64,000 bases of DNA from Nesterenkonia sandarakina (GTDB taxonomy: Bacteria; Actinomycetota; Actinomycetes; Actinomycetales; Micrococcaceae). The DNA lies in the NCBI RefSeq assembly GCF_003003175.1, contig NZ_PVTY01000009.1:62001-126000 (forward strand), written 5' to 3'. A program made the translations under genes and the position numbers. Below are positions 39,166-48,745 of this stretch, piece by piece. Numbering within the stretch: position 1 is the first letter of the stretch; each line of letters starts with the position of its first letter. A model generated the notes under the pieces. It was given only the letters and a program-made list of their open reading frames with translations. It made no database searches and was not told the DNA's origin.

Positions 39166-40314
39166 GTGATGTCCTCGACCTCCATCGCGGCCCAGCGAAG
39201 GATGCACCGCGCCACCGTGCTCACCACGGTGGTGGCCATCGCCCCGGTCGCGCTGGCGATCGTCGCGATGACCACGGAGTCGTGGCGGGAGGGCCTGGGC
39301 CTGAGCCTCGGGCTGCTGGCCACCTTCTTGGTCCTGCTCGACTGGGACCCGAGCGAACATCCGCTCTCCACGAGCCTGGCGCTGGCCTTCTCCTTCGTGG
39401 TGTGGATCGTCTGTGCGGTGCTGGCGTTCAATCCAGTGGCGTTCTTCGGCGCCGCGATGCTCAGCGGTGTGCTGATCCCGCAGCTGCGCCGTCGACACCT
39501 GGCCTGGATCGCCGGACTGGGGGTTCTGATCGCCGCGATCGGCTGCCTGCACCTCGTGACGGAGCCGTTCAGCTGGGGCAACATGGTGCGTTACGTGGTG
39601 GTGCCCGGCGGGTTGAGCGTCTTCGTGGCGGCGGTGATCCTGATGATGCAGGGGTATTGGCGCATCTTGAAGGACCTCGAGGTGGCGCAGGAGGCGGAGG
39701 CGGAGCTGGGCATCATGCGCGAGCGGATGCGCTTCGCCGGGGACCTCCACGACATCCAGGGTCACACCCTGCACGTGGTCAACCTCAAGGTGGCACTGGC
39801 CGAGGAGCTGCTGGAGAAAGATCCTGAACGGGCTCGGGCCGAGCTGCGCGAGGTCTATGACCAGGTGGACGAGACGATCCGCGAGACCAAGAACCTCGCC
39901 TATGCCCAGCGCAAGCTCAATCTCAGCGCCGAGCTGGAGAACGCGAAGAACCTCCTCGATGCAGCCGGCGTCACGGTGCGGATCAGTCGGCACGGGCAGA
40001 TCACGCCGGGTCTGGACGAACTTCTGGGCCAGGTGCTGCGCGAGACCACCACGAACATCCTGCGCCACGCCGAGGCCACCGAGGTGCAGATCCGCATCAA
40101 CGAGCGCGAGGTGCTGATCACCAACGACGGCGCCGCGGAGGGTCCGCTGCCCGCGCTCAGCGGGCTCTCGGTGCTGCGCCAGCGCGTGGCCGACGCCGGG
40201 GGTCAGCTCCGCGTCGAGCAGAGCGCCGGGACGTTCAGCACCTCCGCGGGCTTCCCCAGCGCCGAGTCCTCCACCCCGGTGGCGGCCTCCGAACCGCAGC
40301 GGAGCTCCCCGTGA
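39166..40314 (+). CDS. DesK-like sensor histidine kinase
   Basis: 382 residues from GTG 39166; ATG 39169 is equally possible. Transmembrane helices: about 17-35, 42-63, 68-83, 88-105, 112-130 and 145-162. The phosphoacceptor motif is MRFAGDLHDIQGHTLHVVNLKVALAEELL (HPK7 type, His near residue 195). An HATPase region follows, with ETTTNILRHAEATEV and LSGLSVLRQRVADAGG. In related systems it senses membrane or envelope change. It overlaps the response regulator by four bases. Confidence 0.9.
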   Translation: MMSSTSIAAQRRMHRATVLTTVVAIAPVALAIVAMTTESWREGLGLSLGLLATFLVLLDWDPSEHPLSTSLALAFSFVVWIVCAVLAFNPVAFFGAAMLSGVLIPQLRRRHLAWIAGLGVLIAAIGCLHLVTEPFSWGNMVRYVVVPGGLSVFVAAVILMMQGYWRILKDLEVAQEAEAELGIMRERMRFAGDLHDIQGHTLHVVNLKVALAEELLEKDPERARAELREVYDQVDETIRETKNLAYAQRKLNLSAELENAKNLLDAAGVTVRISRHGQITPGLDELLGQVLRETTTNILRHAEATEVQIRINEREVLITNDGAAEGPLPALSGLSVLRQRVADAGGQLRVEQSAGTFSTSAGFPSAESSTPVAASEPQRSSP

Positions 40315-40913
40315 TCCGGATCGTGCTGGTCGACGACGAGGCGCTGCTGCGCTCCGCGCTGGCCGCACTGCTGCCGCTGAAGGCCGAGATCAGCGTGGTG
40401 GCCGAGGCCGCCGACGGAGCGGCCGCCGTCGCCGTCGTGCGGGAGCACCAGCCCGACGTGGTCGTCATCGACCTCGAGATGCCGGGGATGGACGGTCTCG
40501 CCGCAGTGGAGCGGATCCGGGCCGAGAATCCCGAGCAGGTGGTGCTGATGCTGACCCGTCATGCGCGTCCCGGGGTGCTGCGCCGGGCGCTGAAGCTCGG
40601 GGTCCGCGGATTCGTGAGCAAATCTGCGCACCCCACGCTGATCGCTGAGGTGATCGAGACGCTGCACGCGGGCAAGCGGTGGATCGACCCGGACATCTCC
40701 GCGCTGGCGGTGGTCGACGACTCTCCGCTGACCGATCGGGAGCTCGATGTGCTGCGCGAGACCCTCCAGGGCTATTCCGTCGCCGAGATCGCCGGCCGGC
40801 TCTACCTCGCGGAGGGCACGGTGCGCAATTATCTCTCCAACGCGATGCAGAAGACCCAGACGCCCAACCGGCGCGAAGCTGCCCGCTACGCACGCTCGCG
40901 GGAGTGGCTGTGA
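40311..40913 (+). CDS. NarL/LuxR-family response regulator (DesR-like)
   Basis: 200 residues. Receiver domain: IRIVLVDDEALLR, phospho-Asp in VVIDLEMPGMDG (about residue 53), K in VSKSA. The C-terminal LuxR-type helix-turn-helix is LTDRELDVLRETLQGYSVAEIAGRLYLAEGTVRNYLSNAMQK. It is the partner of the upstream kinase and probably controls the divergent ABC exporter. Confidence 0.93.
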   Translation: MIRIVLVDDEALLRSALAALLPLKAEISVVAEAADGAAAVAVVREHQPDVVVIDLEMPGMDGLAAVERIRAENPEQVVLMLTRHARPGVLRRALKLGVRGFVSKSAHPTLIAEVIETLHAGKRWIDPDISALAVVDDSPLTDRELDVLRETLQGYSVAEIAGRLYLAEGTVRNYLSNAMQKTQTPNRREAARYARSREWL

Positions 40914-40979
40914 GCGCGCATCGAGCAGCTCGCATCGCACGGCCCGCCCGCGCACGTCCGACCCGGCCGAAAGGACCCC

Positions 40980-41636
40980 ATGGAGATCTTCATCATCGGC
41001 ATCACCGGAGGCATCGGCAGCCGACTGGCCGACAAGCTTCTGGCGGCAGGTGACACCGTGCGCGGCCTGGTGCGCACACCAGCGCAGCACGACGCCCTGT
41101 CCGCGCGCGGGATCCACCCCGTGCTGGGAGATCTGGCGATGCTCTCCCCCGCGGCGCTGGCGAACGCTCTGGGCGCGGCAGACGCCGTGGTCTTCAGCGC
41201 CGGCTCCAACGGCGGGCCCGCACAGGTCACGACCGCCATCGACGGGGACGGCCTGAGCAGGACCATCGAAGCGAGTCGGCTCGCAGGCATCCGTCGGCTG
41301 ATCAGCGTCTCGGTGCTCCCGGAGGCCTGGCGGGAGCGTGAGCTCTCGGACCAGGAGGAACACTACTTCGCGGTGAAGAAGCAGGGCGACATCGCGCTGA
41401 GCCGCAGCGACCTGGACTGGGTGATCCTGCGCCCCTCGATGCTCACCGATGCACCAGGGGCCGGCACCGTCTCGCTGGGTCCGGCGGAGGCCCACGGAGA
41501 GATCCCCCGCGAGGACGTCGCCGAGCTCCTCAAGGAGCTCCTGCATGAACCTCGGATCTCGCGGCAGATCCTCGAGGTCGACGACGGGCAGACCCCCATT
41601 CCCGCGGCCGTGCAGGCCAATGTGCCCTGGCGCTGA
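40980..41636 (+). CDS. NAD(P)H-binding atypical SDR protein
   Basis: 218 residues. MEIFIIGITGGIGSRLADKLLAAGDTVRGLVR is the Rossmann dinucleotide motif (GxTGxxG type). The second half has DLDWVILRPSMLTD and a C-terminal GQTPIPAAVQ. It resembles the YwnB/NmrA-like branch, which includes NAD(P)-binding regulators and reductases. A good ribosome site (GAAAGGA) precedes the ATG. Confidence 0.85.
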   Translation: MEIFIIGITGGIGSRLADKLLAAGDTVRGLVRTPAQHDALSARGIHPVLGDLAMLSPAALANALGAADAVVFSAGSNGGPAQVTTAIDGDGLSRTIEASRLAGIRRLISVSVLPEAWRERELSDQEEHYFAVKKQGDIALSRSDLDWVILRPSMLTDAPGAGTVSLGPAEAHGEIPREDVAELLKELLHEPRISRQILEVDDGQTPIPAAVQANVPWR

Positions 41637-41653
41637 ATGCACCGACCAGGACT

Positions 41654-42184
41654 CTAGCCACCCGCCAGTTCGATGAGTCTGCGCACGGTGTTCAGGTTCC
41701 GCGCGGTCCCGGTCAGTCCCAGCGTCCGAGAGATGGCGGCGTCCTTCATCTGCGGTGCGCCTGCGCCATGGGCATAGCGCAGATGCATCTCACGACCGAT
41801 CACCTGCCAGCGATCGTCGCCGGTCTCCAGCCGTGCCGCGGACTGCACGGCCTCGGCGGTCGGCGCTTCCTGCAGGAAGGTGATGTACGAGAACCGGGGG
41901 TCGAACACCTCGAACGGGTGGGCCTCCAGGGCGGCGAGCACCTCCTCCCGGGATCGGCTGATCACCTCGCGGAAGAAGCCGAAGCGGGACTGCACAGCAG
42001 CCTCCAGAGCACGGTCGAAGTCCTCCGCGGGGCCCGGCGGAACGCACATCAGGTTCCCGGAGGCGATGTAGCTGGCGACTTGGGTGGCGCCGAGCGACTC
42101 AGCCAGGGCCCGCCACTGCGCCATGGGCAGCTTAGCCGTGCCGCCGACGTTCACGGCGCGGACAAGGATGATCCTGCGGCTCAC
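41654..42184 (-). CDS. DUF1697 family protein
   Basis: 176 residues. MSRRIILVRAVNVGGTAKLPMAQWRALAESLGATQVASYIASGNLMC is the characteristic beginning of DUF1697 (R.iNVGG....M..L...le..G....TYi.SGN). Function unknown; structures show a ferredoxin-like fold. It is convergent with the preceding SDR gene. Confidence 0.9.
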   Translation of the reverse strand: MSRRIILVRAVNVGGTAKLPMAQWRALAESLGATQVASYIASGNLMCVPPGPAEDFDRALEAAVQSRFGFFREVISRSREEVLAALEAHPFEVFDPRFSYITFLQEAPTAEAVQSAARLETGDDRWQVIGREMHLRYAHGAGAPQMKDAAISRTLGLTGTARNLNTVRRLIELAGG

Positions 42185-42194
42185 CGGATGCGCC

Positions 42195-43202
42195 TCACCG
42201 GGTGGACTCGGGCTGATCAGCCAGCCGCTGGTCCTGCAGGTCCGGGACCACCATGACCGGTCCCGAGGCCCGCACCAGCACCCCGCGGGACACCGACCCC
42301 ATCAGGGCTCCGGTGAATCCGCTCCGACCACGAGTGCCCACGACGGTGAGCTGCGCCTCCCGGGTCTGTTTGGCCAGCAGGGCGATCGGGTCTCCCGGCT
42401 TGACCGCGGCCGTGACATCGAGCGAGGGAAAGTGCTTCTTCACCCATCGGATCTCGGCCTCGAGGAACTCTTCGAGCTGAGTCTTGCGCCGGTCGGTGAC
42501 ACCCTCGTCGGTGGAGTCGAGCTCCGGGTACCAGTCCAGCCAGCCCTCCAGCGAGGGAAGGGCTAGCAGCATATGCAGTGTCACGCCCCGGTTCAGGGCG
42601 GACTGCGCCGCCTGGAGCACCGCGACCCGGCTGTGCGGAGAGCGGTCGATGCCGACCACCACCGGCCGCTGATCCCTGCCGGCAGTGAACCGGGCCGCGC
42701 CCTCGGCCTCGCTGACCTTGTACTGCCGGGGCACCACCACGGTGGGGCAGTGCGAGTGCGCCGGAAGCGCCGAGGACACCGACCCGAGCACCCGGCCCAG
42801 GAACCCTCCCCTGCCGCGGGCGCCGACCACGGCGAGCTCCGCCACGGTGGAGAGATCGACCAGCACCCCGGCGGCGTCGCCGCGTTCGGTCCGGTAGATC
42901 ACCTTGCCCGAATAGTCCTGCAGGTATTTCCGCGCGTCCAGGAGCACCGTCCGGGCCGCTTCGACGGCGGCTTCGGCCTCGGACTTCTCCGGCACTGCGG
43001 CCAGGGTCGTATAGACCCTGGCCGGGACGGTGAACGCGCTGACAACGGTCAGCACCCGTCCGCTGCGCTGAGCGGCGAGGGCACCGTAGTGCAGGGCGAG
43101 AAGAGACTGCTTGGAGCCGTCGAAGCCGACCAGCACACCGAGATCCCGGGTGGCGGGGTCGAAGGCGACGGAGCGGGGTGCTGTGTGAGCGTCGTTGTCC
43201 AT
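42195..43202 (-). CDS. universal stress protein, two tandem domains
   Basis: 335 residues. Two UspA domains: the first has DLGVLVGFDGSKQSLLAL and VVGARGRGGFLGRVLGSVS (ATP motif GxxGxGxxG-9-GS), the second VVVGIDRSPHSRVAVL and VVGTRGRSGFTGALMGSVS. Both ATP-binding motifs are intact. The GGAGG site and start at 43202 lie just before the first domain. It neighbours a second such protein and a zinc alcohol dehydrogenase in a stress cluster. Confidence 0.93.
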   Translation of the reverse strand: MDNDAHTAPRSVAFDPATRDLGVLVGFDGSKQSLLALHYGALAAQRSGRVLTVVSAFTVPARVYTTLAAVPEKSEAEAAVEAARTVLLDARKYLQDYSGKVIYRTERGDAAGVLVDLSTVAELAVVGARGRGGFLGRVLGSVSSALPAHSHCPTVVVPRQYKVSEAEGAARFTAGRDQRPVVVGIDRSPHSRVAVLQAAQSALNRGVTLHMLLALPSLEGWLDWYPELDSTDEGVTDRRKTQLEEFLEAEIRWVKKHFPSLDVTAAVKPGDPIALLAKQTREAQLTVVGTRGRSGFTGALMGSVSRGVLVRASGPVMVVPDLQDQRLADQPESTR

Positions 43203-43301
43203 GACAAACCTCCACGGGGGTCTGCGGTCAGCCGACGCGAGCGACGCCCCCACCGATGGATTTCGCCCGCCTCATTTTTGATCTTAGGCGGCGCCCCCGG
43301 T

Positions 43302-44345
43302 TCAGGGAACCACCACAGCACGACCGCGGAGCTCGCCGTCGTGGAGCCTGCGGTAGGCCTCCGGGCCCTCGTCGAGGCTGAACGTCTCGGTCTCCACCGC
43401 AAGCTGCCCGGTGCGGGCGAGCTCGAAGACCTCCATGAGCTCGGGCCGGGAGCCCCAGTAGGGTGCTCGGATGCGGGAGCCATAGGGCTGACCCAGCAGC
43501 CCCACCGTGGTCTCCACGACGCCGGCGCCCACCAGCACGAGATCAGTCCGCGGCCCGCTGAGCGAGCGGACGATGTCCATCACTGGGGGGTTGGTGACGA
43601 AGTCGAACACTGCGGCGACCGGGCCAGGTCCCACCGCCTCGGCGATGTGTGCGGCTGCCTGATCGTCGGAGAGGAACGCGTGGTGCGCCCCGACCTCCCG
43701 GGCGAAGTCGAGCTTGCTCTGGCTGATGTCCAGCGCGACAACCGTGGCGGAGGTCAGGGTGCGCAGCAGCTGCACCGCCATATGTCCCAGGCCGCCCACG
43801 CCGATCACCACGGCCACGCTGCCGGGGACCAGCAGGTCCAGTGAGCCTTTGATCGCGTGATACGGGGTCAGGCCGGCGTCGGTCAGGGCCACCGTGGCTG
43901 ACGGATCCAGGTCCCCCAGCGGAATCAGCAGCCGGGGATCAGTGGCGATCATGTACTCGGCCATCGCCCCGTCCCTGCCCAGACCCGGAGGTCTGATGCC
44001 CAGGGCCGCCGCGTGCGGGCAGTAGTTCTCGATGCCCTGGGCACAGCTGTGGCAGCGTCCGCAGCCCTGCGGACCGTAGACGGCTACGGCCTCACCGACC
44101 TCGATGCCGGTGGCACCCTCACCGAGGGCGTCGACCACCCCGACGCCTTCGTGCCCCAGGGTCATCGGGAGCGGGTAGCCGAAGGCTGTGTACTCCGCTT
44201 CGCTGAGTCCCATCACGAAGCTGTCCGAGTGGCACGCGCCGGCTGCGGTGATGCGCAGTCGGACTTCACCGGGGCCCGGTTCCGGCGTGGGGACCTCCCG
44301 CACCACAGGGGGCTGGCCGACGGCGACGTATTGCAGAGCTTTCAT
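43302..44345 (-). CDS. zinc-dependent alcohol dehydrogenase
   Basis: 347 residues, medium-chain dehydrogenase family. Catalytic zinc region AGACHSDSF and GHEGVGVV; structural zinc in CGRCHSCAQGIENYC (four Cys); Rossmann motif IGVGGLGHMAVQLL. It oxidises primary or secondary alcohols with NAD(P). The position between two universal stress genes suggests a role in fermentation or redox balance under stress. Confidence 0.92.
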   Translation of the reverse strand: MKALQYVAVGQPPVVREVPTPEPGPGEVRLRITAAGACHSDSFVMGLSEAEYTAFGYPLPMTLGHEGVGVVDALGEGATGIEVGEAVAVYGPQGCGRCHSCAQGIENYCPHAAALGIRPPGLGRDGAMAEYMIATDPRLLIPLGDLDPSATVALTDAGLTPYHAIKGSLDLLVPGSVAVVIGVGGLGHMAVQLLRTLTSATVVALDISQSKLDFAREVGAHHAFLSDDQAAAHIAEAVGPGPVAAVFDFVTNPPVMDIVRSLSGPRTDLVLVGAGVVETTVGLLGQPYGSRIRAPYWGSRPELMEVFELARTGQLAVETETFSLDEGPEAYRRLHDGELRGRAVVVP

Positions 44346-44544
44346 GTGATCCTCCTGGATCTGCAGGGCGGGGTCGCAGGGACTGCGGGGACGCAGCTCG
44401 CAGCAGGTCTGCCGCGAGGAGCACCTGTGGGCATGCTAGGCGATGACCCGGCCTGTCGGCACGAACATCGCAGCAAGGTGGAAGATCAGCAATCTCGAGG
44501 CAGGTCGCTGCGTCTTTCATGCCCCGGAGAAGAGGTTTCTCGCC

Positions 44545-44560
44545 AGGGTCGAAAGACCCT
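44545..44560. promoter_or_regulatory. DosR-like palindrome upstream of a universal stress gene
   Basis: AGGGTC-GAAA-GACCCT, 33 bases before the ATG at 44594. Compared with the DosR consensus GGGACTWWAGTCCC the core GGGTCGAAAGACCC agrees at 11 of 14 positions. It lies in the region divergent from the alcohol dehydrogenase gene. Confidence 0.55.
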
Positions 44561-44593
44561 AGATTTATTCGATATCGGACGTAGCGTGAGCAT

Positions 44594-45640
44594 ATGACCT
44601 CTTCACAGGAGCAGGACAGTGAGCGTGACCCCGGCGTCCTCGTAGGGCTTGACGGCTCGGCAGCCAGTCAGCGCGCCTTCCAGGCGGGTCTGAGAGTCGC
44701 CACGCAGCGTCACCTCCCGCTGCGCCTGGTCGGGACCTTCGCACGACCGGTGGTGACCGATGCCTCGTACGTCCCGACGATGGACGCGTACTTCGAGGCA
44801 GTGGTGCAGGATGTGCACGAGATGCTCCGCAGATATGCCGCACAGGCGGAGAAATCCGGAGTGACGGTCAGCACCCGCGCCGTTCAGGGCGATCCGGGCT
44901 CCGAGCTGATCGCCGAGAGCCGAGCGGCGCAGCTCGTCGTCGTCGGAAAACGCGGGCGCAACCGCTTCGCGGGGCGGGTCCTGGGCAGCGTCTCGGCCAA
45001 GCTCGCCGCGCATGCGCACTGCCCCACTCTGGTGGTGCCGGAGAAGTGGGAGACCGAGTCCTCGACCGAGCTGCTCGCCCCGGCACAGGATCTTCCGACC
45101 GGTGCGGCCGGCGCCACCGAGCCGCTGAACCAGGTGGAGGAGTCAAGCCCGCGGCCCCATGACCGCCGGCACTTCGCCAACGTGGCGCAGGATCTGAACT
45201 TTGACTCTGAGATCGTCGTGGGCATCGATGTCGAGACCGACCCTGAGCTGGTCGTGGACCTGGCCGCGCAGGCGGCCGCGCTGCTGGACAACCCGCTGAC
45301 CCTGGTCTCGGCTGCTCCGCTGAACGCGCAGGGACACTGGTGGCCCAACACCATCGAACACAATCTTGAGATCCCCAATCTGCGTCGTCCCTATACGCAG
45401 CATCTGCAGAAGTCAGCCGAGCAGGTCGCGGAGAAGTTCCCCGAGGTGGCAGTGCGCTGGCAGTTCTTCGACGGCTCCCCGGCCGGGGTGCTCTCGGAGG
45501 CTTCACGGACCGCGGCACTGGTGGTGCTGGGCACCCGTGGTCACGGAGGCTTCTCCGGGCTGCTGCTGGGCTCGGTCAGCCAGGCCGTGCTCAACCGGGC
45601 GGTCTGCCCGGTTCTGGTGGTGCCCACTCATAAGCATTGA
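44594..45640 (+). CDS. universal stress protein, two tandem domains
   Basis: 348 residues. First domain: DPGVLVGLDGSAASQRAF with VVGKRGRNRFAGRVLGSVS. Second domain: EIVVGIDVETDPELV with VLGTRGHGGFSGLLLGSVS. ATP-binding motifs present in both. In mycobacteria such tandem Usp proteins belong to the dormancy regulon. The palindrome at 44545-44560 suggests similar control. It precedes the PNPOx-like gene by 13 bases. Confidence 0.93.
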   Translation: MTSSQEQDSERDPGVLVGLDGSAASQRAFQAGLRVATQRHLPLRLVGTFARPVVTDASYVPTMDAYFEAVVQDVHEMLRRYAAQAEKSGVTVSTRAVQGDPGSELIAESRAAQLVVVGKRGRNRFAGRVLGSVSAKLAAHAHCPTLVVPEKWETESSTELLAPAQDLPTGAAGATEPLNQVEESSPRPHDRRHFANVAQDLNFDSEIVVGIDVETDPELVVDLAAQAAALLDNPLTLVSAAPLNAQGHWWPNTIEHNLEIPNLRRPYTQHLQKSAEQVAEKFPEVAVRWQFFDGSPAGVLSEASRTAALVVLGTRGHGGFSGLLLGSVSQAVLNRAVCPVLVVPTHKH

Positions 45641-45653
45641 CGGTGGAGCGCTC

Positions 45654-46112
45654 ATGATTCTCGAACACACAGACGGCGAACCGATCCTCACGCTGAACCC
45701 CGACCAGATCTGGGGGCTGTTGGAGCGGGGGCGCTTCGGACGTCTGGTCGTCGTCCTGGGTCAACGCGCCGACATCTTCCCGATCAACTACGCCGCCTCC
45801 AGCGACCGGACTCTGATCTTCCGCACCGCCCCGGGCACCAAACTGGCCACTCTCGCGATCAATGAGACGGTCCTGTTCGAGGCCGACCAGATCTCTGCCA
45901 CCACAGCATGGTCGGTGACGGTCCGCGGCCAGGCGCACTGGCTGCAGAACGCGGCGGAGATCGCGGCAGCGGAAGAGCTGGAGCTCAAGCCCTGGGTGCC
46001 CACGATGAAGGACAACTACGTCCGGGTGACCCCGAAAGAGATCAGCGGACGTCACTTCCAGCTCGCACCGCACCCGAAGCGAGAACGCGGTGCGGGGTCT
46101 GGATCAGGCTGA
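45654..46112 (+). CDS. pyridoxamine 5'-phosphate oxidase-like protein
   Basis: 152 residues. IWGLLERGRFGRLVVVLGQRADIFPINYAASSDRTLIFRTAPGTKLATLAINETVLFEADQI is the PNPOx-like split-barrel of actinobacteria that bind flavin, F420 or heme. Function unknown. Directly after a universal stress gene, as in mycobacterial dormancy regions. Confidence 0.85.
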   Translation: MILEHTDGEPILTLNPDQIWGLLERGRFGRLVVVLGQRADIFPINYAASSDRTLIFRTAPGTKLATLAINETVLFEADQISATTAWSVTVRGQAHWLQNAAEIAAAEELELKPWVPTMKDNYVRVTPKEISGRHFQLAPHPKRERGAGSGSG

Positions 46113-46132
46113 ACCCAGGGTGCATCCTGGGT
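46113..46132. terminator. hairpin between convergent genes
   Basis: ACCCAGG (46113-46119) pairs with CCTGGGT (46126-46132) between the stop at 46112 and the convergent stop at 46135. No U-tract; it probably serves both sides. Confidence 0.5.
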
Positions 46133-46134
46133 GA

Positions 46135-46416
46135 TCAGGCCGTCTGCCGACCCTTCAGGAAGTAGGCGATCGGCCCGATGTAGTTGACCGCGATGACCCC
46201 GGCCCAGATGCCCTTCTTGCCTCTGACCTGGTCCGCTGGCCGCCGGGCGAGATCGATCCAGGCGGCCACCGCCAGCGAGACCTGCACCAGGCTGAACACC
46301 ATGGTCCCGGCCCGCCGGCCCGGTCCCATGTCCTTCCACTGCTTCTTCGGGCTCCTCCCGGCGTGCTTCTTCCGGCTCTTCCCGGCGTGCTTCTTCAGCA
46401 CGGTCTTCTGCTTCAT
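46135..46416 (-). CDS. small membrane protein with Lys-rich N-terminus (PLDc_N-like)
   Basis: 93 residues. A basic stretch of Lys/Arg (MKQKTVLKKHAGKSRKKHAG) precedes two transmembrane segments, and the C-terminus KKGIWAGVIAVNYIGPIAYFLKGR resembles the phospholipase D N-terminal (PLDc_N) membrane domain. Coupled to the BON gene by ATGA. Confidence 0.6.
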   Translation of the reverse strand: MKQKTVLKKHAGKSRKKHAGRSPKKQWKDMGPGRRAGTMVFSLVQVSLAVAAWIDLARRPADQVRGKKGIWAGVIAVNYIGPIAYFLKGRQTA

Positions 46417-46910
46417 TGTCTGCTCCTTGGTGGACTGGCAGGTGGGCGGACGACGAGGCGGTTGTCGACCTCGATCACTCCAGGGGAGATCCACGCCGCG
46501 AGCCCGGCCTGGCGCTTCTCGGCCAGCGACTTCACCTGCCCGGTCAGCACGGCGGTCGGACCGGTGATCGTGACGTGCACGAGGTCCGCATCGATCTGGG
46601 GGTCGCGGAACATCGCGTTTCGCAGACGGGCCTCGGCGTTCCGCAGCGACGTGCGCGCGGCCACGACGATCCGGTTCTGCACCGAGCCGACCCCGGGGAG
46701 GCGTCGCACCGCCTGCTCCGCGGCCTCGCGCTGGTAGGTCCAGCAGACCTCGCCGGTCAGCGTGACGTGATGGTCCTCGATCCAGGCCGCGACGGCGCCT
46801 TCGTCCAGCCCAGAGATCCAGCTGAGGTGGGACTCCACGAGCTCCTGGAGCGAAGTGCTGACCCTGGTCTCTGCCTGGGTCCGGGCCTGTGATGCGGTCT
46901 GGATCGACAA
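46413..46910 (-). CDS. BON-domain protein
   Basis: 165 residues with two BON repeats: HVTLTGEVCWTYQREAAEQAVRRLPGVGSVQNRIVV (about 48-83) and VHVTITGPTAVLTGQVKSLAEKRQAGLAAWISPGVIEVDNRLVV (about 110-155). BON domains bind lipids or cell envelope components. It lacks a signal peptide. The DosR-like box at 46994-47007 lies upstream. Confidence 0.85.
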   Translation of the reverse strand: MSIQTASQARTQAETRVSTSLQELVESHLSWISGLDEGAVAAWIEDHHVTLTGEVCWTYQREAAEQAVRRLPGVGSVQNRIVVAARTSLRNAEARLRNAMFRDPQIDADLVHVTITGPTAVLTGQVKSLAEKRQAGLAAWISPGVIEVDNRLVVRPPASPPRSRQ

Positions 46911-46993
46911 CGTCCTTCAGTCCCTCCACGCGGTTCTGGTCGCGGTATCGCGCGCCACGATCCACTCTGGCGCGCGGATCGGTCCTCCGCCTA

Positions 46994-47007
46994 GGGCCAT
47001 AGGTCCC
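46994..47007. promoter_or_regulatory. DosR-like palindrome upstream of the BON operon
   Basis: GGGCCATAGGTCCC matches GGGACTWWAGTCCC at 11 of 14 positions and is 83 bases upstream of the BON start at 46910. It is the second such site in the stress cluster. Confidence 0.5.
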
Positions 47008-47122
47008 ATTGTGAGCGCGCCCATCACCGCGTGAAGATGCAGGTCACGCGGAGATGAGGAGGCATGGTCATGCAGAGGTGATGCCATGGCGCAGACCCCG
47101 GATGGCCGCCTGGAAGCAGAAT

Positions 47123-48745
47123 TCACCCGAGCTGGATCCGGCGGAATCCGTGCAGGTCACTGATCATCTGCCGGTCGTGGGTCGCGACGACGACGACCGC
47201 CGGGGTCTCCTGCAGCGCCGCCGTGAGCTCCTCGATCAGGGACATCGCCAGGTGGTTGCTCGGCTCGTCCAGCAGCAGCACCTCGGGGGCTTCGGCGAGC
47301 CGCAGCGCCAGCTCCAGCCGACGCTGCTGGCCCTGGGACAGCTGGGTGAGGGTGGTGTTGACCACGTCGCGGGGCAGCAGACCCAGCGATCCGAGCCCGA
47401 TGGCCCGGCCGCGCGGGATCGTCCCGCGGCTGACCAGGCGTGCGACATGGGTCTCGAACAGCTCGCGGGCGGTCATGGAGACGTCCCATGCCGGGTTCTC
47501 CTGACCGACCAGCGCGATGCGTGCTCCCGATCGGCGGTGCAGCTCTCCGGCAGTGGGAGGCAGCGTCCCCGCCAGCAGGCCGAGCAGCGTGGATTTGCCG
47601 GCTCCGTTGGGTCCGGTGAGCAGCAGCTTCTGGCCCCCGGTCAGGCGCAGATCGACCGGCGCGGACAGCCGCTCTGCGCATCTCAGCCCAGTCGCCTCGA
47701 GGTAGGTCACCCCGGGCTGGGAGTCCAGGTTCGGAAAGCCCAGTCGGAGCGGCGGCGGGGGCACGGTGATCCGGTGCTCCTCCAGTGCCTCGGCCTGCCG
47801 CTTCACCTGCTGCACCACCCCGGGTGCTCGAGACTGACGTTGGTGCTTATTGGCGCCCTTCTCCGGTCGCCACCCGGTGGAGAGCCGGTTCTGCGCGGTG
47901 GAGAGCGCCTCCTGCAGGCGTGAATGCTCGGCGAGCTGCTCGGCGTGTTCGCGCTCCCAGGTCTCTCGTTCCCGCCGGCGGCCCTGCTGCCAGCCGATGT
48001 ACCCGCCACCGTAGAGCCGCACCCGTCCGTCCCGGCTGGGGTCCAGGTCCAGGAACTGCTCCGCGACCTGCTGGAGCAGGTGCCGATCGTGGCTGACCAG
48101 CGCGACCCCTCCGGGGTGGGCCCGGACCCGCCGGGTGAGGAAGTCCACCCCGGCGGCGTCGAGGTGATTGGTCGGTTCGTCGAGCAGCAGAAGGTCCTGC
48201 GGCGCCCCCAGCAGGCATGCCAGCCGCACCCGGTAGCGCTGTCCCACCGAGAGCTGCGTGAGCCGGCGGCTGCGATCGGAGCAGGCGCCCAGGGCGTCCA
48301 GCGCGACGTCCATCTGCCGCTCGGCGTCCCAGGCGCCGAGCTGCTCGGCGACGGCCAGCGCCCGGACGTACCGCTCCGCGTGCGCCGCCGGGTCGGCGGC
48401 GAGGGCCTGGGCGGCGTCGTCGAACTCCGCCAGGGCGGCCCGCGAGCGGTCCAGCGCACGGTCCACCAGGGTCCCGACGGTGGCGTCGTCGTGGTGCTGC
48501 AGCGTCTGTTCGGCGAGGCCCGCGGTGCCGGTGCGGGAGAGGCTGCCGTGCTCCAGCGGGAGGTCTCCGACCAGGGCGTGCAGCAGCGTGGTCTTGCCGG
48601 TGCCGTTCTCACCGACGACGGCGAGCCGTGACCCGGCGCTGAGCGTGAGGGAGATGCGGTCGAGGATGCGTCGCCCGCCGCGGATGACCGTGAGGTCCGA
48701 GGCGGCGAGGTGGAAGGGTCGCGAGGGTAGGGGTGAGGGTGTCAC
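47123..48745 (-). CDS. ABC-F family ATPase
   Basis: 540 residues, two ATPase domains in one chain without membrane helices. Walker A sites [11 protein letters not shown] and [13 protein letters not shown]; signatures [12 protein letters not shown] and [12 protein letters not shown]; Walker [13 protein letters not shown] and [12 protein letters not shown] linker of about 80 residues between the domains is typical of ABC-F. These proteins act on ribosomes as translation factors or protect against antibiotics. Which one applies here is not clear. Confidence 0.9.
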   Translation of the reverse strand: MTPSPLPSRPFHLAASDLTVIRGGRRILDRISLTLSAGSRLAVVGENGTGKTTLLHALVGDLPLEHGSLSRTGTAGLAEQTLQHHDDATVGTLVDRALDRSRAALAEFDDAAQALAADPAAHAERYVRALAVAEQLGAWDAERQMDVALDALGACSDRSRRLTQLSVGQRYRVRLACLLGAPQDLLLLDEPTNHLDAAGVDFLTRRVRAHPGGVALVSHDRHLLQQVAEQFLDLDPSRDGRVRLYGGGYIGWQQGRRRERETWEREHAEQLAEHSRLQEALSTAQNRLSTGWRPEKGANKHQRQSRAPGVVQQVKRQAEALEEHRITVPPPPLRLGFPNLDSQPGVTYLEATGLRCAERLSAPVDLRLTGGQKLLLTGPNGAGKSTLLGLLAGTLPPTAGELHRRSGARIALVGQENPAWDVSMTARELFETHVARLVSRGTIPRGRAIGLGSLGLLPRDVVNTTLTQLSQGQQRRLELALRLAEAPEVLLLDEPSNHLAMSLIEELTAALQETPAVVVVATHDRQMISDLHGFRRIQLG

